Assembly: GCA_038380435.1 (NCBI GenBank) | Contig: JAWZYU010000034.1 | Span: 5,190,704-5,254,703, forward strand | DNA: 64,000 bases | Origin: Ryuthela nishihirai | Lineage: Eukaryota > Arthropoda > Arachnida > Araneae > Heptathelidae | Reading direction: 5' to 3' | Part shown: positions 44,838-55,844 of the stretch, piece after piece | Position numbering within the stretch: the stretch's first letter is position 1 | How the letters are laid out: the number at the start of each line of letters is the position of its first letter | Notes under the pieces: model-generated | The model's database searches: none | What the model was told of the DNA's origin: nothing | Seen by the model: only the letters and a program-made list of their open reading frames with translations | Position numbers and translations under genes: made by a program

Positions 44838-45529
44838 TACCTCATAGAAATCTATTACATTAAAACTGCTTTATGATCATACGAGATATGAAAAAATATT
44901 CACAAAGACATTAGTGGTAATTATCTCATATTTTAACTTATCTCTATTACTGGAAGATGTAACCCTTTCGCATTCAAAAAATGGGTGAAATGCATCGTAA
45001 GAACTTCCATATTTTACAACGTTACAAAAGGATTATATATATATTTTAAATTTCCTCTGATAATTGTTTTATATGCTCTTTCTATTATGCGCATTATAAG
45101 TATTAGAATATGCTCGCTAGTAGTAGTTATTGCAAAAATGAACAGTAATAGTCATTCAAGCAAGTCTGAAGTCACTAGAGGAAGTGAAAATCGGGGATTA
45201 TCGAGTATATTTCCCTGTCAGACATAGATTGATAAAGATGAAAATAAAACGTCCTTTTATCGGAATTCTAGAGAGCTACCAGAGATTTTCTTCACAATTT
45301 CTGTGCTCGCATTCCTCAGTAAATGTGCCATAGAGGTATTGGCTCAAAGAAATCGAAAAAAACAATTTTCCAGGATGCTTATGATATAGTTATTTATCAA
45401 ACACAACACATACATGGGATTTGGAAATAATAATCTCTCGCAGTTTAAGTTATACATTTTAAGCTACACACAAAAGAATATAAACTTTGATAGTGAATTT
45501 TATCTGATCAAAAATATCTGGGCACCTTC
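44838..45529. other. Nothing recognised
   Basis: AT-rich; no motif in any frame. Confidence 0.3.
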
Positions 45530-45810
45530 TGAGTAGTGGATTTGCCCATATTCGCCACAGCCATGATTCAAACAAGTATAAAAGAATGTGCATGGCCTGG
45601 CAAACCTCAGACATGTATGAACAGGAGAATGGGCCATATGGCAGAGCTCGGTGACTTTCAAAATGTGGCACAGTCATAAGATGCCACCTTAACAACATGC
45701 AGTTCGGGATATTTCTGCCCTGTTACAGCTGCCCGATCAACTGTAAGGCGTTATTCTGAAGTGGAAACATGTAGGAGTAACAACGGTGCAATCGTGAAAA
45801 AAATATTGCC
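45530..45810 (+). pseudogene. Tc1-like transposase, N-terminal fragment
   Basis: MAELGDFQ (from 45638), GTVIRCHLNN in the next frame and a SALLQLP helix-turn-helix piece, followed by CGATCAACTGTAAGGCGTTA and a GAAGTGGAAACATGTAGGAG tail, match the first 50-60 residues of a Tc1-type transposase (pattern ELSDFQRGTVIGCHL). Frameshifts at each junction; the catalytic part is absent. Confidence 0.65.
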
Positions 45811-46153
45811 TGACGAATCGGGACGAAAACTTGCAAAAAACAACGGAATGGAAATTCCGAAAAAATAACGGAGTGGAAGCCTTCACCAAGTAATATAACG
45901 TAAATGAAAATTCTGTGCATGGGAAAAACTATGTAAAGAAGAAAATGTTACAAAAATAATGAAAATCACACACGATTTTTTAATCACTTCGTTTAATAGG
46001 TAAAAATAATATTGAATTTAAAGAGTCGTACAAAATCGTTAAACATCCTGGTTCAGGCATTTTTTAATTTGAATTTATTAGTCATTACAATGTAGCCCTA
46101 AAAGAATGTATTGATAATTGTAAGAGTTCCTTTCGTGTTTTTAACCAACGAAT
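45811..46153. other. Nothing recognised
   Basis: AT-rich with a local imperfect repeat AACGGAATGGAAATTCCG / AACGGAGTGGAAGCC near 45842-45880. Confidence 0.35.
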
Positions 46154-46164
46154 CAAAATCAGGT

Positions 46165-46549
46165 GGGGCGAGGGTGGCTCAGTCGGTAGCGCGCCAGGCT
46201 CGTAATCTGTAGTTCCCAGGTTCGAGTCCCAGCTGGGTCAGCGTTGAGATTTATCTCCGCAAAATTCCCCGCCCTGCCCACGGTCAGTAGGGGACACCGA
46301 TGGGCTTGGAAAGGCCACCGTCCATCGGATGGGACGTTAAGCCGTGGCCCCATGTGCGGGAGAGCCATACCCTGTGCACGTTGAAGAACACGCTGGATGG
46401 CCATGACGGGAGGCTACCATCTGTCTCCCAACAGCTGTTCCAGTGGGTCCCCTCTCCCAACCTTCTCTGAGCATTTGGGGTCCATGTGACCTTGCCATTT
46501 AGCCCATGGTGTGCAAAAACGTGCCGCTCAGAGGTAAAACAACCCAACC
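46165..46549 (+). mobile_element. SINE family C, full-length young copy
   Basis: Best reference copy in the window. Head with A box TGGCTCAGTCGGTAGCGCGC and B box GGTTCGAGTCC, centre with GGATGGGACGTTAAGCCGTG and GTGCACGTTGAAGAACACGC, 3' end CAGAGGTAAAACAACCCAAC. Flanked by an exact 11-bp duplication CAAAATCAGGT at 46154-46164 and 46550-46560. Length 385 bp. Confidence 0.95.
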
Positions 46550-46560
46550 CAAAATCAGGT

Positions 46561-47349
46561 AATGAAAAATTGATTTGCTCCAGAGTTATAAATGAAATAA
46601 TATGTAGAATTAAATGACCAAAATACTACACTACATCCGACTACATCCCTGATGGTTCGATGCAAGAACAAATGAAATTACACATGGTGTCCATGTTGAC
46701 TGATAGTATGGTGAAAATAAGAGAGAGTTTCATTGGCCTCATCTATCTCGTGAAACCAGGAGAGGGCTTAAATTTAACGTTATTAAATTAGAAGCAGATA
46801 ACTTGGATATTAATGACAAGGATCAAGGAAATTGCAGATCCAGGGGGGAGCGATTGTCACCCCCTAGAGCCCGAAGAATAACGTTAGAATAGTTGATTCG
46901 CATTTACGAATCTATTGAATGCTTTATGTATGTATACGATAGTGGGTACAGAAAAATTCGATCAGACTTACTAAAATATACCTGAATCATCAAATAGCGA
47001 TCAAGATGCATGATGCATTTCGTCATTTGATTTTCCAAAACAGAATTATCAGAATAATCTTTTAAGCGAGGTAGTTTTCAAATTCTCATCGTTAAAGAAT
47101 GCTAGAGAATTTCCATATTTCATTAACGTTATCGATAGGGTTCCAATTTAAATACGTATTTATTTTCTTTCCCTTTAGATCAGAACATTCCAAACCCGAA
47201 CTTATTGAAGCATATTGCTAAAGAAAAATAAAACACAAATGTTAAGTGATATGTCAGTATCACTTCTGACAATCCTTTTAAAAATTTTTTTATTTCCAAC
47301 CTTCATCTATGCAAAGTTATCAATTATTTCCTCGGTCCATCTTCCGAGA
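46561..47349. other. Nothing recognised
   Basis: AT-rich spacer; no motif. Confidence 0.3.
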
Positions 47350-47722
47350 GGCAGGGGTAGCTCAGTTGGTAGAGCACCAGGCTCAATCTGCAGTTCCCAG
47401 GTTCGAGCCCCAGCTGGGTCATCGTTGAGATTTATATGCAGAACTCCCCACCATGTCCACGATCAGTAGGGGACACCGATGTGCTTGAAAAGGCCGCTGT
47501 CTGTCGTATGGGATGTTAAGCCATGGCCACGTATGTGGGAGAGTCATACCCTGTGCATGTTAAAGAACACACTGGATGGCCTTGATAGGAGGCTACCATC
47601 TGTCTCCCAACAGCTGTTCCAGGTTGATCCCCTCTCCCAACCTTCTCTGAACCTTCGGTGTCCTTGTGACCTGGCCATTTAGTTCATTATGTGCAAAAAA
47701 AGTGCTCCTCAGAGACAAACCA
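47350..47722 (+). mobile_element. SINE family C copy
   Basis: Head GGCAGGGGTAGCTCAGTTGG and GGTTCGAGCCCCAGCTGGGT, centre CGTATGGGATGTTAAGC, 3' end decayed (GTGCTCCTCAGAGACAAACC). It abuts the P-element fragment. Confidence 0.9.
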
Positions 47723-47734
47723 AAGCTCTATTCT

Positions 47735-48107
47735 GCGTGATCATGGGCTTATGATGCTTTTTCAGCCTTTAACTGCTGACTGGAGGCAAATGATTGATCT
47801 TTTTGCTACACACTGTAACATTAGTCGTAATCTTTCAGCAAAACTAATGAGTGAATCGGAGAGCATGTGGAAAGTGTGTGGCATTTCAGCTAATTCTCAT
47901 ATTATATGCAAAGTCAGCCGCCACTCTGTGGATACTTCTAGATATATTTCTTTCCCTTCTGACTTTCCACACTTGATAAAATGTTTAAGAAATGCATTGA
48001 TTAAAAAAAGTTTCATACTACCAGAGGTAAAGGTAAGACATGGACATATTCAAGCAGCATGGAAGTTGGATTCTAATAATGTTACTTTGATATTACTAGA
48101 ACGTTAA
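47735..48107 (+). pseudogene. P-element (THAP9-like) transposase fragment
   Basis: Open frame to TAA at 48105-48107. LMMLFQPLTADWRQMIDLFA, a KLMSESESMWKVCGISANSH stretch, SVDTSRYISFPSDFPHLIKC then LRNALIKKSFILPEVKVRHG and LDSNNVTL. The D.PHLIKCLRN block is a hallmark of the P-element transposase catalytic core (RNase H-like fold). The THAP domain and the C-terminal part are missing. No stop interrupts this piece, but it is too short to function alone. Opposite orientation to the P fragment at 54 kb. Confidence 0.75.
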
Positions 48108-48334
48108 GTTCATCAATTTAGCATATCTTATTGTAACAAAATTTACGGAAATATTCCATAAATTATGTGCTGATTCAACCTTTAAATCACCTTTTCATAT
48201 AAAAATATTATTAGTTTCATATATATAAAAAAATAAATCGTGATCGTAATTTATGTACCTAGGTAAGAGCAGTATATTGAAAAGTTGACAATGCTTTATA
48301 TATTTCTAGTCATTTGTTTTAACAATTTCAGAGC

Positions 48335-48655
48335 AGGTTGGGTTGTTTTACCTCTGAGCGGCAGTTTTTTTGCATACAATGTGCTAAATGGTCGTCACAA
48401 GGACTCGAAAGGCTCAGAGAAGATTGGGGGGAGGGGACCTACTTCACAGCTGTTGGGAGACATATGGCAGCCTCCCATCAAGACCATCCAGAATGTTCTT
48501 TAACATGCACAGGGCATCGGTGTCCCCTACTGATCGAGAGCAAGGTGAGTAGTTTTGTGGAGAAAAATCTCCAACGTTGGACCAGCTGGGACTCGAACTT
48601 GGGAATTGCAGATTATCTGCCTGGCATGCTACCAACTAAACCACCCATCACCCCA
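48335..48655 (-). mobile_element. SINE family C, diverged copy
   Basis: As read on +: GGTTGGGTTGTTTTACCTCT, GCTGTTGGGAGACATATGGC, then the head complement GGACCAGCTGGGACTCGAAC and ACCAACTAAACCACCCATCA. The GACGTTAAG part of the centre is deleted. Confidence 0.88.
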
Positions 48656-49319
48656 ATTTAGGAGCATTCCATAATATTTGTCAAGTAACTAATCTATGAA
48701 ATGTCAAATTGCTGCTTTTTCACGACCTGTTTTTACAGCCATATACTGAACAAAAAACTACCATATCGCTGTTTTCTTATTCCAAACACCATTCTCGTTG
48801 TCTATCTAACGAGTAGGATTAAGCTTTGGACATGTTCATGGCGTCCATTGCCAGTGCTATCTCTGTAAATGTTACCTCGTGTTCCTTTGTTGATATTATC
48901 CCGTTGTATGTAATAGATTTTTTAAAATCATTCTTGCGTGCTGAATCATTTGTTAAAAAATAGGACAAAAATTATAACATTTTAATATGTGTAAAAAATA
49001 AGTTTGTTAATGTTCTGAATTTCATTACTTCTAATTTCATGTAGTTTTATGCAAATTCAGAATAATTATAGTAAAACATTGTATAATTATATAAACTTTG
49101 TGGTTGCTTTTCTTTTGCGAAAAGTCTTGAAATAGTGATTCCCAAAAAGCGTTTCGTATCGTTGTATGTTAAAAAAATAGGAAAACAAAATTACAGTTGA
49201 AGCTAATCGAATGTTAATAAATTACGCTAACTTCACTGACATTGTTGTTATCAACAATTAATAAACAATAGATAATCAGTCACAGATTAAAATATAGTCG
49301 TTCTCTGCCCTTCGTTGTG
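48656..49319. other. Nothing recognised
   Basis: AT-rich; no motif. Confidence 0.3.
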
Positions 49320-50515
49320 ATCGGACGTGCTGTCTTGGAGCTCCTGCTAGTCTGCCGTGTTCCGACATTCTTTACCACCCAATCCGCCATAGTTGACCAC
49401 CTGGGCCTCTTCTGACCTGTAAGTGCCATTACCTTTATTTGCCCCTGCACCTACCTGACATCAATCTCCGTGTATAGTGCTTTCTCTGCTGTGTGCTGCC
49501 AAAGATCAACAGACCGAATTTTTGGACTAATTGCTGCACTCTCTCGCTGTTGTCGCGGGTGGGACTTTTTTTTTTTCCGTCAGTGGATCTTTTACCAGAG
49601 GAATATCGCTTGCACTCACAACAATTCCCACTTGTAACAGTTGTGGAGAAGCAATAACTCCTAACTCCGAATGCATGGTTTGCAGCGAGTGCAAAGGCAA
49701 ACTGCATTTTCTTTGTTCGGGCACAACGGAGAAAAACTATAAAAATGTGTCCTTAGAAAAGAAGAATGCATGGTTGTGTTGTGAATATAAGTTAAAAAAA
49801 AGGAAAGTAATTTTAGACATGGAAATCGGGGACAATTCGTAACTTTAGAAAAACGAACACGTGACTTCTATGCGAAACGAATTTAGGACTTTGCTGACGG
49901 AAATCCGAGAATTAAAAGCGAAGTAAAGGATTTAAGAAATCTGACGATTTTTTTTCGGAAAAATGCGATTTAATATTAAACATACTGGAAGACCAGGAGA
50001 ACAAACAAGTAAAACAACAAAAGCACTTACGGCTACTCAAAATTTTCACAGAGAGGAAATTTTACAGGAGGAAGTAATGCAACAAAAAAGACATAAAATA
50101 TTTCGATTAGTACGGAAGAAATCAAAACATCGAACTGCATGGCATTCCTTTACAAAATCAAAAGGAAGAGACACTTTAAGGGAATTAATGACAAAAATAT
50201 CACGAACCTCGAAAATTGAACAATTTAGTGAGCAAAGCCTTGAAGCCATACACAGATTGCCATCAAGAAATAAGACAAAAATCTCAGTCATCATAGCGCA
50301 ATTCAAATACAGTGTTCAACAAAATGAGTGGATGTCCAAACAAAGGAACAAATTCACAACTATGAACGCCGACGTAGACGATGTGCAATCTCCCATTTAT
50401 GTGAATGAAAACCTAATAGTGATCAACAGAGAAATTTTGTGGAAAACGAGGACACTGACTAAGACCAAAAACTGCAAATATGTGTGGTGCAGAAATGTAA
50501 TATCATGCTGAAAAA
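49320..50515 (+). mobile_element. CR1/L2-like LINE fragment: 5' UTR and ORF1 with PHD finger
   Basis: A less AT-rich leader (49320-49530) precedes an ORF (49531-49842) with a PHD-type zinc finger: CNSC, CSEC, then KLHFLC and W.C. The last Cys of the pattern is replaced (WLCCEYK). After frameshifts, a coiled-coil-like stretch FRTLLTEIRELKA and an NIELHGIPLQN block lead to the ORF1 C-terminal region (49963-50511): LEAIHRLPSRNKTKISVIIA, WMSKQRNKF and SPIYVNENLIVINREILWKT. Such PHD plus RNA-binding-like ORF1 occurs in CR1/L2-type elements. No reverse transcriptase follows, so the element is truncated at its 3' side, which is unusual for LINEs. Confidence 0.75.
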
Positions 50516-51495
50516 AAATAAAGGGGTGAAAATAATTCATGTAAATATGCAACTGATTCTGATATTGTAATGGGCCAAAGAATTTAGAAATACTTTTAAA
50601 GTTTTTGGACCCTTTGATCCAATATTTATTCAAGCTCCGGATAGCTAAATCAGGCGCCAGGCAATAATAACAATTTGCCAAATAAGGTTCAATTAGGGTT
50701 CGAATACCAGCGGGCGTTACTTAGCGAGTAAGAATTCAAAAAATTAAATGACTGTCAATCTAATGTAAATTATAATCAAAAATTAACAACTAACGTTGCT
50801 CAAGAGAAAAAAATAGCAAAGATTAAAAAAAGTTTCTATAGAAAACGAATTTATTTCCAAAAATTATTTTAAACACTCACCAACGTTAATGAAGATGTCT
50901 ACTACATCATCACTATCTGACTACAAGCTAACAAAAACTCCAACTAACTACTCTTACTACTCTCTCTCTACTGTCTACTAACTGTGTGACTAACATGTCA
51001 CTGTTATATCATGCGTTATGCCCTGCACGTGACATGTTGCAGGAGACGCCCTAACGCGCTTACCTTGTCGAACGTCATGATGCTGAGGCAGCAGGGCGGT
51101 ACCCATGTTGTTGTCTCCAAAAACAAACCGTTGCCGCTGCAATCAAGCCTACTTTTCACGTGCTATACTCAACTTTACTTTGCGTTATGTACGGGAAGAT
51201 TATTTTTTTTACGACTAAGAGAAAGCCCATTTAAGCTATTTGGAAATTATATTGCTTTTTTTCTTAATGCAATGAATATTTCCATACAGAATTACTGTAT
51301 AGCAGAACTATTTATGTATATTAAATACGACACTAACAAACAATTACAAGATTTTGAAATTTTATTTATACTGCACTGATAATAGTAGAAAATATTTTAT
51401 GGATAAAACATAAAAGTTATATGCAATAGGTGCATTTAAACTGCAAAAAATCACATTTGTAAGATTCAGAAAATAGCTGTTTTATGTAAAAAAAA
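50516..51495. other. Unassigned region
   Basis: 50880-51190 is less AT-rich with runs of CTACT/CTCT and a palindrome-rich CACGTGACATGTTGC area. The ORF at 51011-51379 has no known motif. Possibly an LTR or leader of an unrecognised element. Confidence 0.3.
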
Positions 51496-52367
51496 ATCTG
51501 ATTCCACAAAAATAAAATAAAAATTGCCTAACAAAACTAAACAAAGCCAATAGTGTATGACCCAAAACGGTAGATTTTAAAAATACTTTAAACTTTGGTG
51601 GAGAAATCATGTATAACACACCTACATTAAAATGCTTTCTAGTGATTTTTCACAATAGTAAAGATTCAACTCCAAACATATGTTAATAAGTTATGACACC
51701 CATTATTAAGACAATTATGAGTGTACTCAATTTTCATTTTAAATGCATAAGCCTATTTTTACTGAATTTGTTATTAAATCTTCAAAAATTTGTGAACTTA
51801 ATAGCCTTATTCATAAACTGTTTCAAATAAAAAAAATCCAAAACTTCATTAATATAGAAGTACAGTCAATTTAAATATAAATCTTATTCAGAATATAAAT
51901 AATCAGACCATTTTTCAATGGGTTTTGAAAGGACTACATTCTGCAATTCCAGATTGAAATGGAAATATCTTTAATACCAATATCTACTTTATGCTACTAT
52001 TAATACTGAAATATCATATATACTTTACTAATGAACATAAATTTTTATTATTAAACAAAAATATATGCTGAAAGATTTTTTACACATAAAGGTCAATTGA
52101 GGAAAAAAAATTCATTTCTCACATAGAGTATCTCATTAAATTTAAATCCAAAGAAAATACTTTCATAAATAGTAAATACATTTATATGCAGTGGGTTCTG
52201 AGTTTTTGAATTTGTATACTTTATTACTTTTCATATATTAAAATACGCATCATACCTTAAATGAAGATTCTCAGCAATCAAACAGTCCTCATACTCTCTT
52301 TCAAATAAGAAATTTATCAAAAAACAAATATGATAGCTTTAATTTTGATTTTTCTGACTTATTAATT

Positions 52368-52440
52368 TGGGTGCCAATATCTCAATTGCTAGAGAACATG
52401 GTATGCAACTAAGAGGTTATTGATTCAAGTCTTACTAAGT
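52368..52440 (+). repeat. tRNA-like sequence in the left arm
   Basis: GGTGCCAATATCTCAATTGC (A-box-like) and GGTTATTGATTCAAGTC (decayed B box). Mirrored in the right arm near 62060-62135. A probable old tRNA-derived repeat. Confidence 0.45.
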
Positions 52441-52481
52441 TGAAAAATCAATTTTTATTATTACAACTGTAAATTACAGGA

Positions 52482-52824
52482 TTAAAGACTAAAATTAGGT
52501 TACATAATAGTTTGGTCCTTTCTAATAATTTGCTATGTTAGTGAAACCTGAACCCTCTTTAAGCAAGGTAAACTAAAACTTGATTCTCTTGATTCTATAT
52601 GCTTACAACACAATATCTTGGGCATTAGGTGGGTTGAACTAAACAAAGATGATGTTAGTCAGAAATCCCTTAGAGCAGCAGTGTACAAGAGATTGGTCAT
52701 TTGTTTAGTTATGTTGCCCACATACATAACTAGATTTGCATAAAGGATGTGGGTAGTTTGAAACTAACCTCATTAAAATTACTCTGCAGTGGCCAAATGA
52801 TATTTGGAGCACTAAATAACACTC
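52482..52824 (+). mobile_element. RTE 3' fragment in the left arm
   Basis: TTAAAGACTAAAATTAGGTT, TTGGGCATTAGGTGG and GCAGTGGCCAAATGATATTT parallel 38326-38760 of the RTE element with many substitutions and deletions. Its final tail (GGTCTGACC to GCTGCTTGAGAATTG) reappears at 53221-53256, after the fold-back insertion. Confidence 0.8.
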
Positions 52825-53213
52825 TTTAAATACACAATTAAAAAGACCTTCTTGCTCAGAAAATAAATAAATTAAAAATTTTTGTCGTTTAACAATAAAT
52901 TTTTTAAGTTTTTGCTTCAAACTAATTGCATGTTAAAAGGTTTTAGGATAAAACTCAGAAACTTTTCAGAGCAAGGACAGTGCTCCTTCTTAAGTGAAGT
53001 GACACTATGTGAAAAGGAGAATGAAGATGGACACTTTGTGAGTCACAGAGACTTCATCAGTTAAGATGGACACTATGACAATACCTGAAGGAGCACTGTC
53101 ATTGCTCCGAAAAGCTTCTGAGTTTTTTCCTAAAAACTTTTAACATGAAAATAGTTTGAAGAATAAACTTAAAAATTTCTATTGTTCAACGACAGAGAAT
53201 TTTAATTTATTTT
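52825..53213. mobile_element. Fold-back family F element in the left arm
   Basis: Inserted within the RTE fragment; TAACAC on both sides (52819-52824 and about 53214-53219) may be the target duplication. Arms of about 120 bp (52874-52992 and 53089-53208) are imperfect reverse complements containing CAGAAACTTTTCAGAGCAAG and its partner. The loop of about 100 bp repeats GGACACTNTG phrases. No ORF of note. Confidence 0.7.
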
Positions 53214-53221
53214 AACACTGG

Positions 53222-53839
53222 TCTGACCTTGATAATCTATAGCTGCTTGAGAATTGTGTATGCATATATTTCAATTAGAGGAATACCAAGATTCATTTCC
53301 CTGAGATTTATTAATGTACACTCTTAGATAAAAATATTGACCTACCTCAAAGCAAGTGTCTCATTGTAATGAAACATAGCACATGCAATTCAACTGCACT
53401 CTGGGAACGACCTGTATGTTCTTAGGTGGTAAAACCTTAGTCATTTGCATGCCTTGTCAAGAGACATTTGCATACTGGCTTTCACAGGTTTGTGGATTAT
53501 TTTATTGGGGTGCATCATTTTTTTTTGTCCAAGTGTGTAAGGGAAAAAAATATATTATGTAAACTGGGTTTCTAATTATTAAACGATGCAGCTGAGTAAA
53601 TACCAAACATGCTCTAAAAGAATAAACTTCATCTTATATTCTATAGTATTTGCAAAAGAAATAAAGTGATGTAAAAAAACCTGGTACTTCTTTCCATACC
53701 CGTGCTGAAGTTATAAAACTTCTGAATATCCCAATATTTTTAAAATTTTTAAGTTACATTGGAAAATTTCAAACAACCAATTAACAACTACATTTGCTAC
53801 TTTAAAAGATCAACAATGTTCAAAAAAACATTGGATGAA
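53222..53839. other. RTE tail then AT-rich DNA
   Basis: 53222-53256 is the RTE 3' tail outside the inverted repeat. The remainder is unrecognised. Confidence 0.4.
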
Positions 53840-54610
53840 ATGAATTTATTGAAATATATATTCCTAAACATTCACCTTGAAATCTAACTGCTTGGAAAAA
53901 TAATTCAATGTGATCTTGACTTGTACAAAGTCAAGTAACCCAAGACTGGATGTTCTGTTAATACTAGAGACTGGAGCATGGTTTTCAAACTTCGAATACA
54001 AACAAGAAATCCTAAGGAACCAATTTTCCTATTGGATGATAAAATTTTATCACCATTTCTGCTCACTTGCAGAGATGCTAGATAAATTTCAATGACACTA
54101 AGCAAATTAAATACACTTTCATAATTGCTTTCGCACAATGCCTTTTTTAAGCCATATTGTTTGACATTCCTAGAGTTTAGAATGTCAAACAAGTTATTGA
54201 TTATTCTGATGAATACAACAGTGGTTTCAGATCCTCTAAATTATGATAATTTTAATTCTACATTGCAGAATTCTATTGCATCTGCCACAGATTTGCTTAA
54301 TAGTTGAGTAGCCAACCTTACTTTCCTTTTTTGTTTCCAAAATTGTATGTGAGCAACCTTTAACTTAATCCCTAGATTCAAGCCTTTGCCTTCTTGCAGT
54401 TCATGAAGTGGTAATGTATACTTCCATTCAATAAAATTGGTATTGGGAAGAACTATTGCTTTTTTTTTCTGCCAAAGTAGTCCTTACCAACTTAAGCATA
54501 TGGCAAGGATCCAAGAAGACTGATATTGTTTCTCCAGTATCAAAATTTGTATCGGTTTTATTTAAAATTGAATCATAGAAAATACAAATTTCACCTAATC
54601 CTTAATCCAG
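53840..54610 (-). pseudogene. P-element (THAP9-like) transposase fragment, C-terminal half
   Basis: Minus-strand reading gives FDTGETISVFLDPCHMLKLV then RTTLAEKKK, a frameshift in an A run, KAIVLPNTNFIEWKYTLPLH, ELQEGKGLNLGIKLKVAHIQ, KRKVRLATQLLSKSVADAIE, FCNVELKLS, a stop, FRGSETTVVFIRIINNLFDI, LNSRNVKQYGLKKAL, and SLGFLVCIRSLKTMLQSLVL. The DPCHMLKLVR catalytic-core block, the SVADAIE helix and the FIRIIN.LFDILNSRN block are standard in P/THAP9 transposases. The HLELFF...R region follows near 53900. Not functional: at least one frameshift and one stop. Lies inside the loop of the large inverted repeat. Confidence 0.82.
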
Positions 54611-54849
54611 GAGGTGTTTTAATTTAAATACTAACTGAAAGGAGTACAGTGCTATACCCTTAATATTTTGGCAACCACTGTTAATTTCTAAATTTATTTT
54701 TTCTTTCTTCCCCTAAAAACATGATTCTAAGCTTTAGCAAAATATTTCTTATTTCATTTTTTTAAATAAATCAAAAGTAATCAAAAAGTGAACTATAGAA
54801 TTCCAAGAATTTAAACTTTTATTTCAAAATGGTTAAAAATGAACAGTTG

Positions 54850-55050
54850 AGTAGTTTTACATCTAAGTGGTGTTTTGGGAAAGGGGGTCCATTGGACAGC
54901 TGCTAGCGGACATGATAGCCTCCTGATAAGGCCATCTAGTATGTTCCTCAACATACACATGGTATGTATCTCCTACATGGGATATGGATCTCCTACATGG
55001 CCTTACACTCCGTCCTACAGACAATGGCTTTTCCAAGCTTCACAAAATTT
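54850..55050 (-). mobile_element. SINE family C, decayed copy
   Basis: As read on +: TAGTTTTACATCTAAGTGGT, GGGGTCCATTGGACAGCTGC, AAGGCCATCTAGTATGTTCC, then CTCCGTCCTACAGACAATGG. Old and missing the head; ATGGTATGTATCTCCTACATGGGATATGGA-type duplication in the middle. Confidence 0.7.
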
Positions 55051-55178
55051 CTTTCCAAATGTACACTTGTTTTAATTTAAATGAGCAATATGTTTTGCAA
55101 CATTATGTCAAATCCCGAGTTGTTTGGAAATTGTGAATACAATATGAAGATTTCTTTAGCTTATCACATTTTTGTATT

Positions 55179-55688
55179 CAGGGCTGGACTTACGCCTAAG
55201 CTAACTAAACTACAACTTAGTGCCTTGCAATATGAGGGCCCTCAAAGAAATATATTTCAAGTTTTACTGTTAGGAAAAAATTATATTTAATCTATTGTGC
55301 AAACATTTTTCATCTTAACCTAGCACTGCAGGAATAATGTTCTCACATGAATTTCCTGTTAAATTTTACTGCTCCCTTCAATCATAATAAATATATATAT
55401 ATTTCAACTTTTGAAAATTTGGGGCCTCTTAAATTTGCATAGCTTGAATAATAAATACACCCTCACACAGCTGCTTGCCACAGAGGTCTGACAGGAACCT
55501 GTCAGTTTATAAGCCATAGTATAAGGTCTATGGGATGGCAGGACCTCAGCAGAAAACAACACAAACATCCATGCCTTTACCCAGGGCTGAAACCTAAGTC
55601 CTTTAGATCAGTTGCCAAGCACGCTAACCACTCGGCCATAGGATAGCATGTATAGCTTAGGGTCTCATATAGGTCAAAGTCCGGCCCT
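55179..55688. mobile_element. hAT-like non-autonomous element (copy 2), split by SINE A
   Basis: Ends CAGGGCTGGACTTA (55179) and TCAAAGTCCGGCCCT (to 55688) are inverted. The interior has TAAGCTAACTAAACTACAAC and ATGAGGGCCCTCAAAG like the copy at 10170. Without the SINE (55450-55647) the element is about 310 bp. No clear 8-bp target duplication. Confidence 0.55.
55450..55647 (-). mobile_element. SINE family A copy
   Basis: CACACAGCTGCTTGCCACAG, GTCTGACAGGAACCTGTCAG, then the head with AGGGCTGAAACCTAAGTCCT (decayed B box) and ACCACTCGGCCATAGGATAG. It interrupts the hAT-like element. Confidence 0.88.
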
Positions 55689-55844
55689 TCCTATACTCCT
55701 ATAGTGTTGGAATTATGAATTCTGAAACCTGGGGCAAAAAATATGATCCCACATACACAGTCAATCATTGTGGTTTTATTGAATAATTATCATAAAGATA
55801 ATGTAACCACAAGGCATATAATACAATATAAAAAATTTTCTATA

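Larger units (their letters stand above)
51496..53221 (+). repeat. Large inverted repeat, left arm
   Basis: From TCTGATTCCACAAAAATAAA to ATTTTAACACTGG. The reverse complement at 61224-63095 shows about 93-95 percent identity by eye over long stretches. The arm contains, in order, AT-rich DNA, a tRNA-like sequence near 52370-52440, an RTE 3' fragment and a fold-back element. Confidence 0.9.

Noticed and set aside
53840..54610. Host THAP9 gene exon
   Set aside because: A frameshift in an A run and an internal stop, without splice sites around them, point to a dead transposon.
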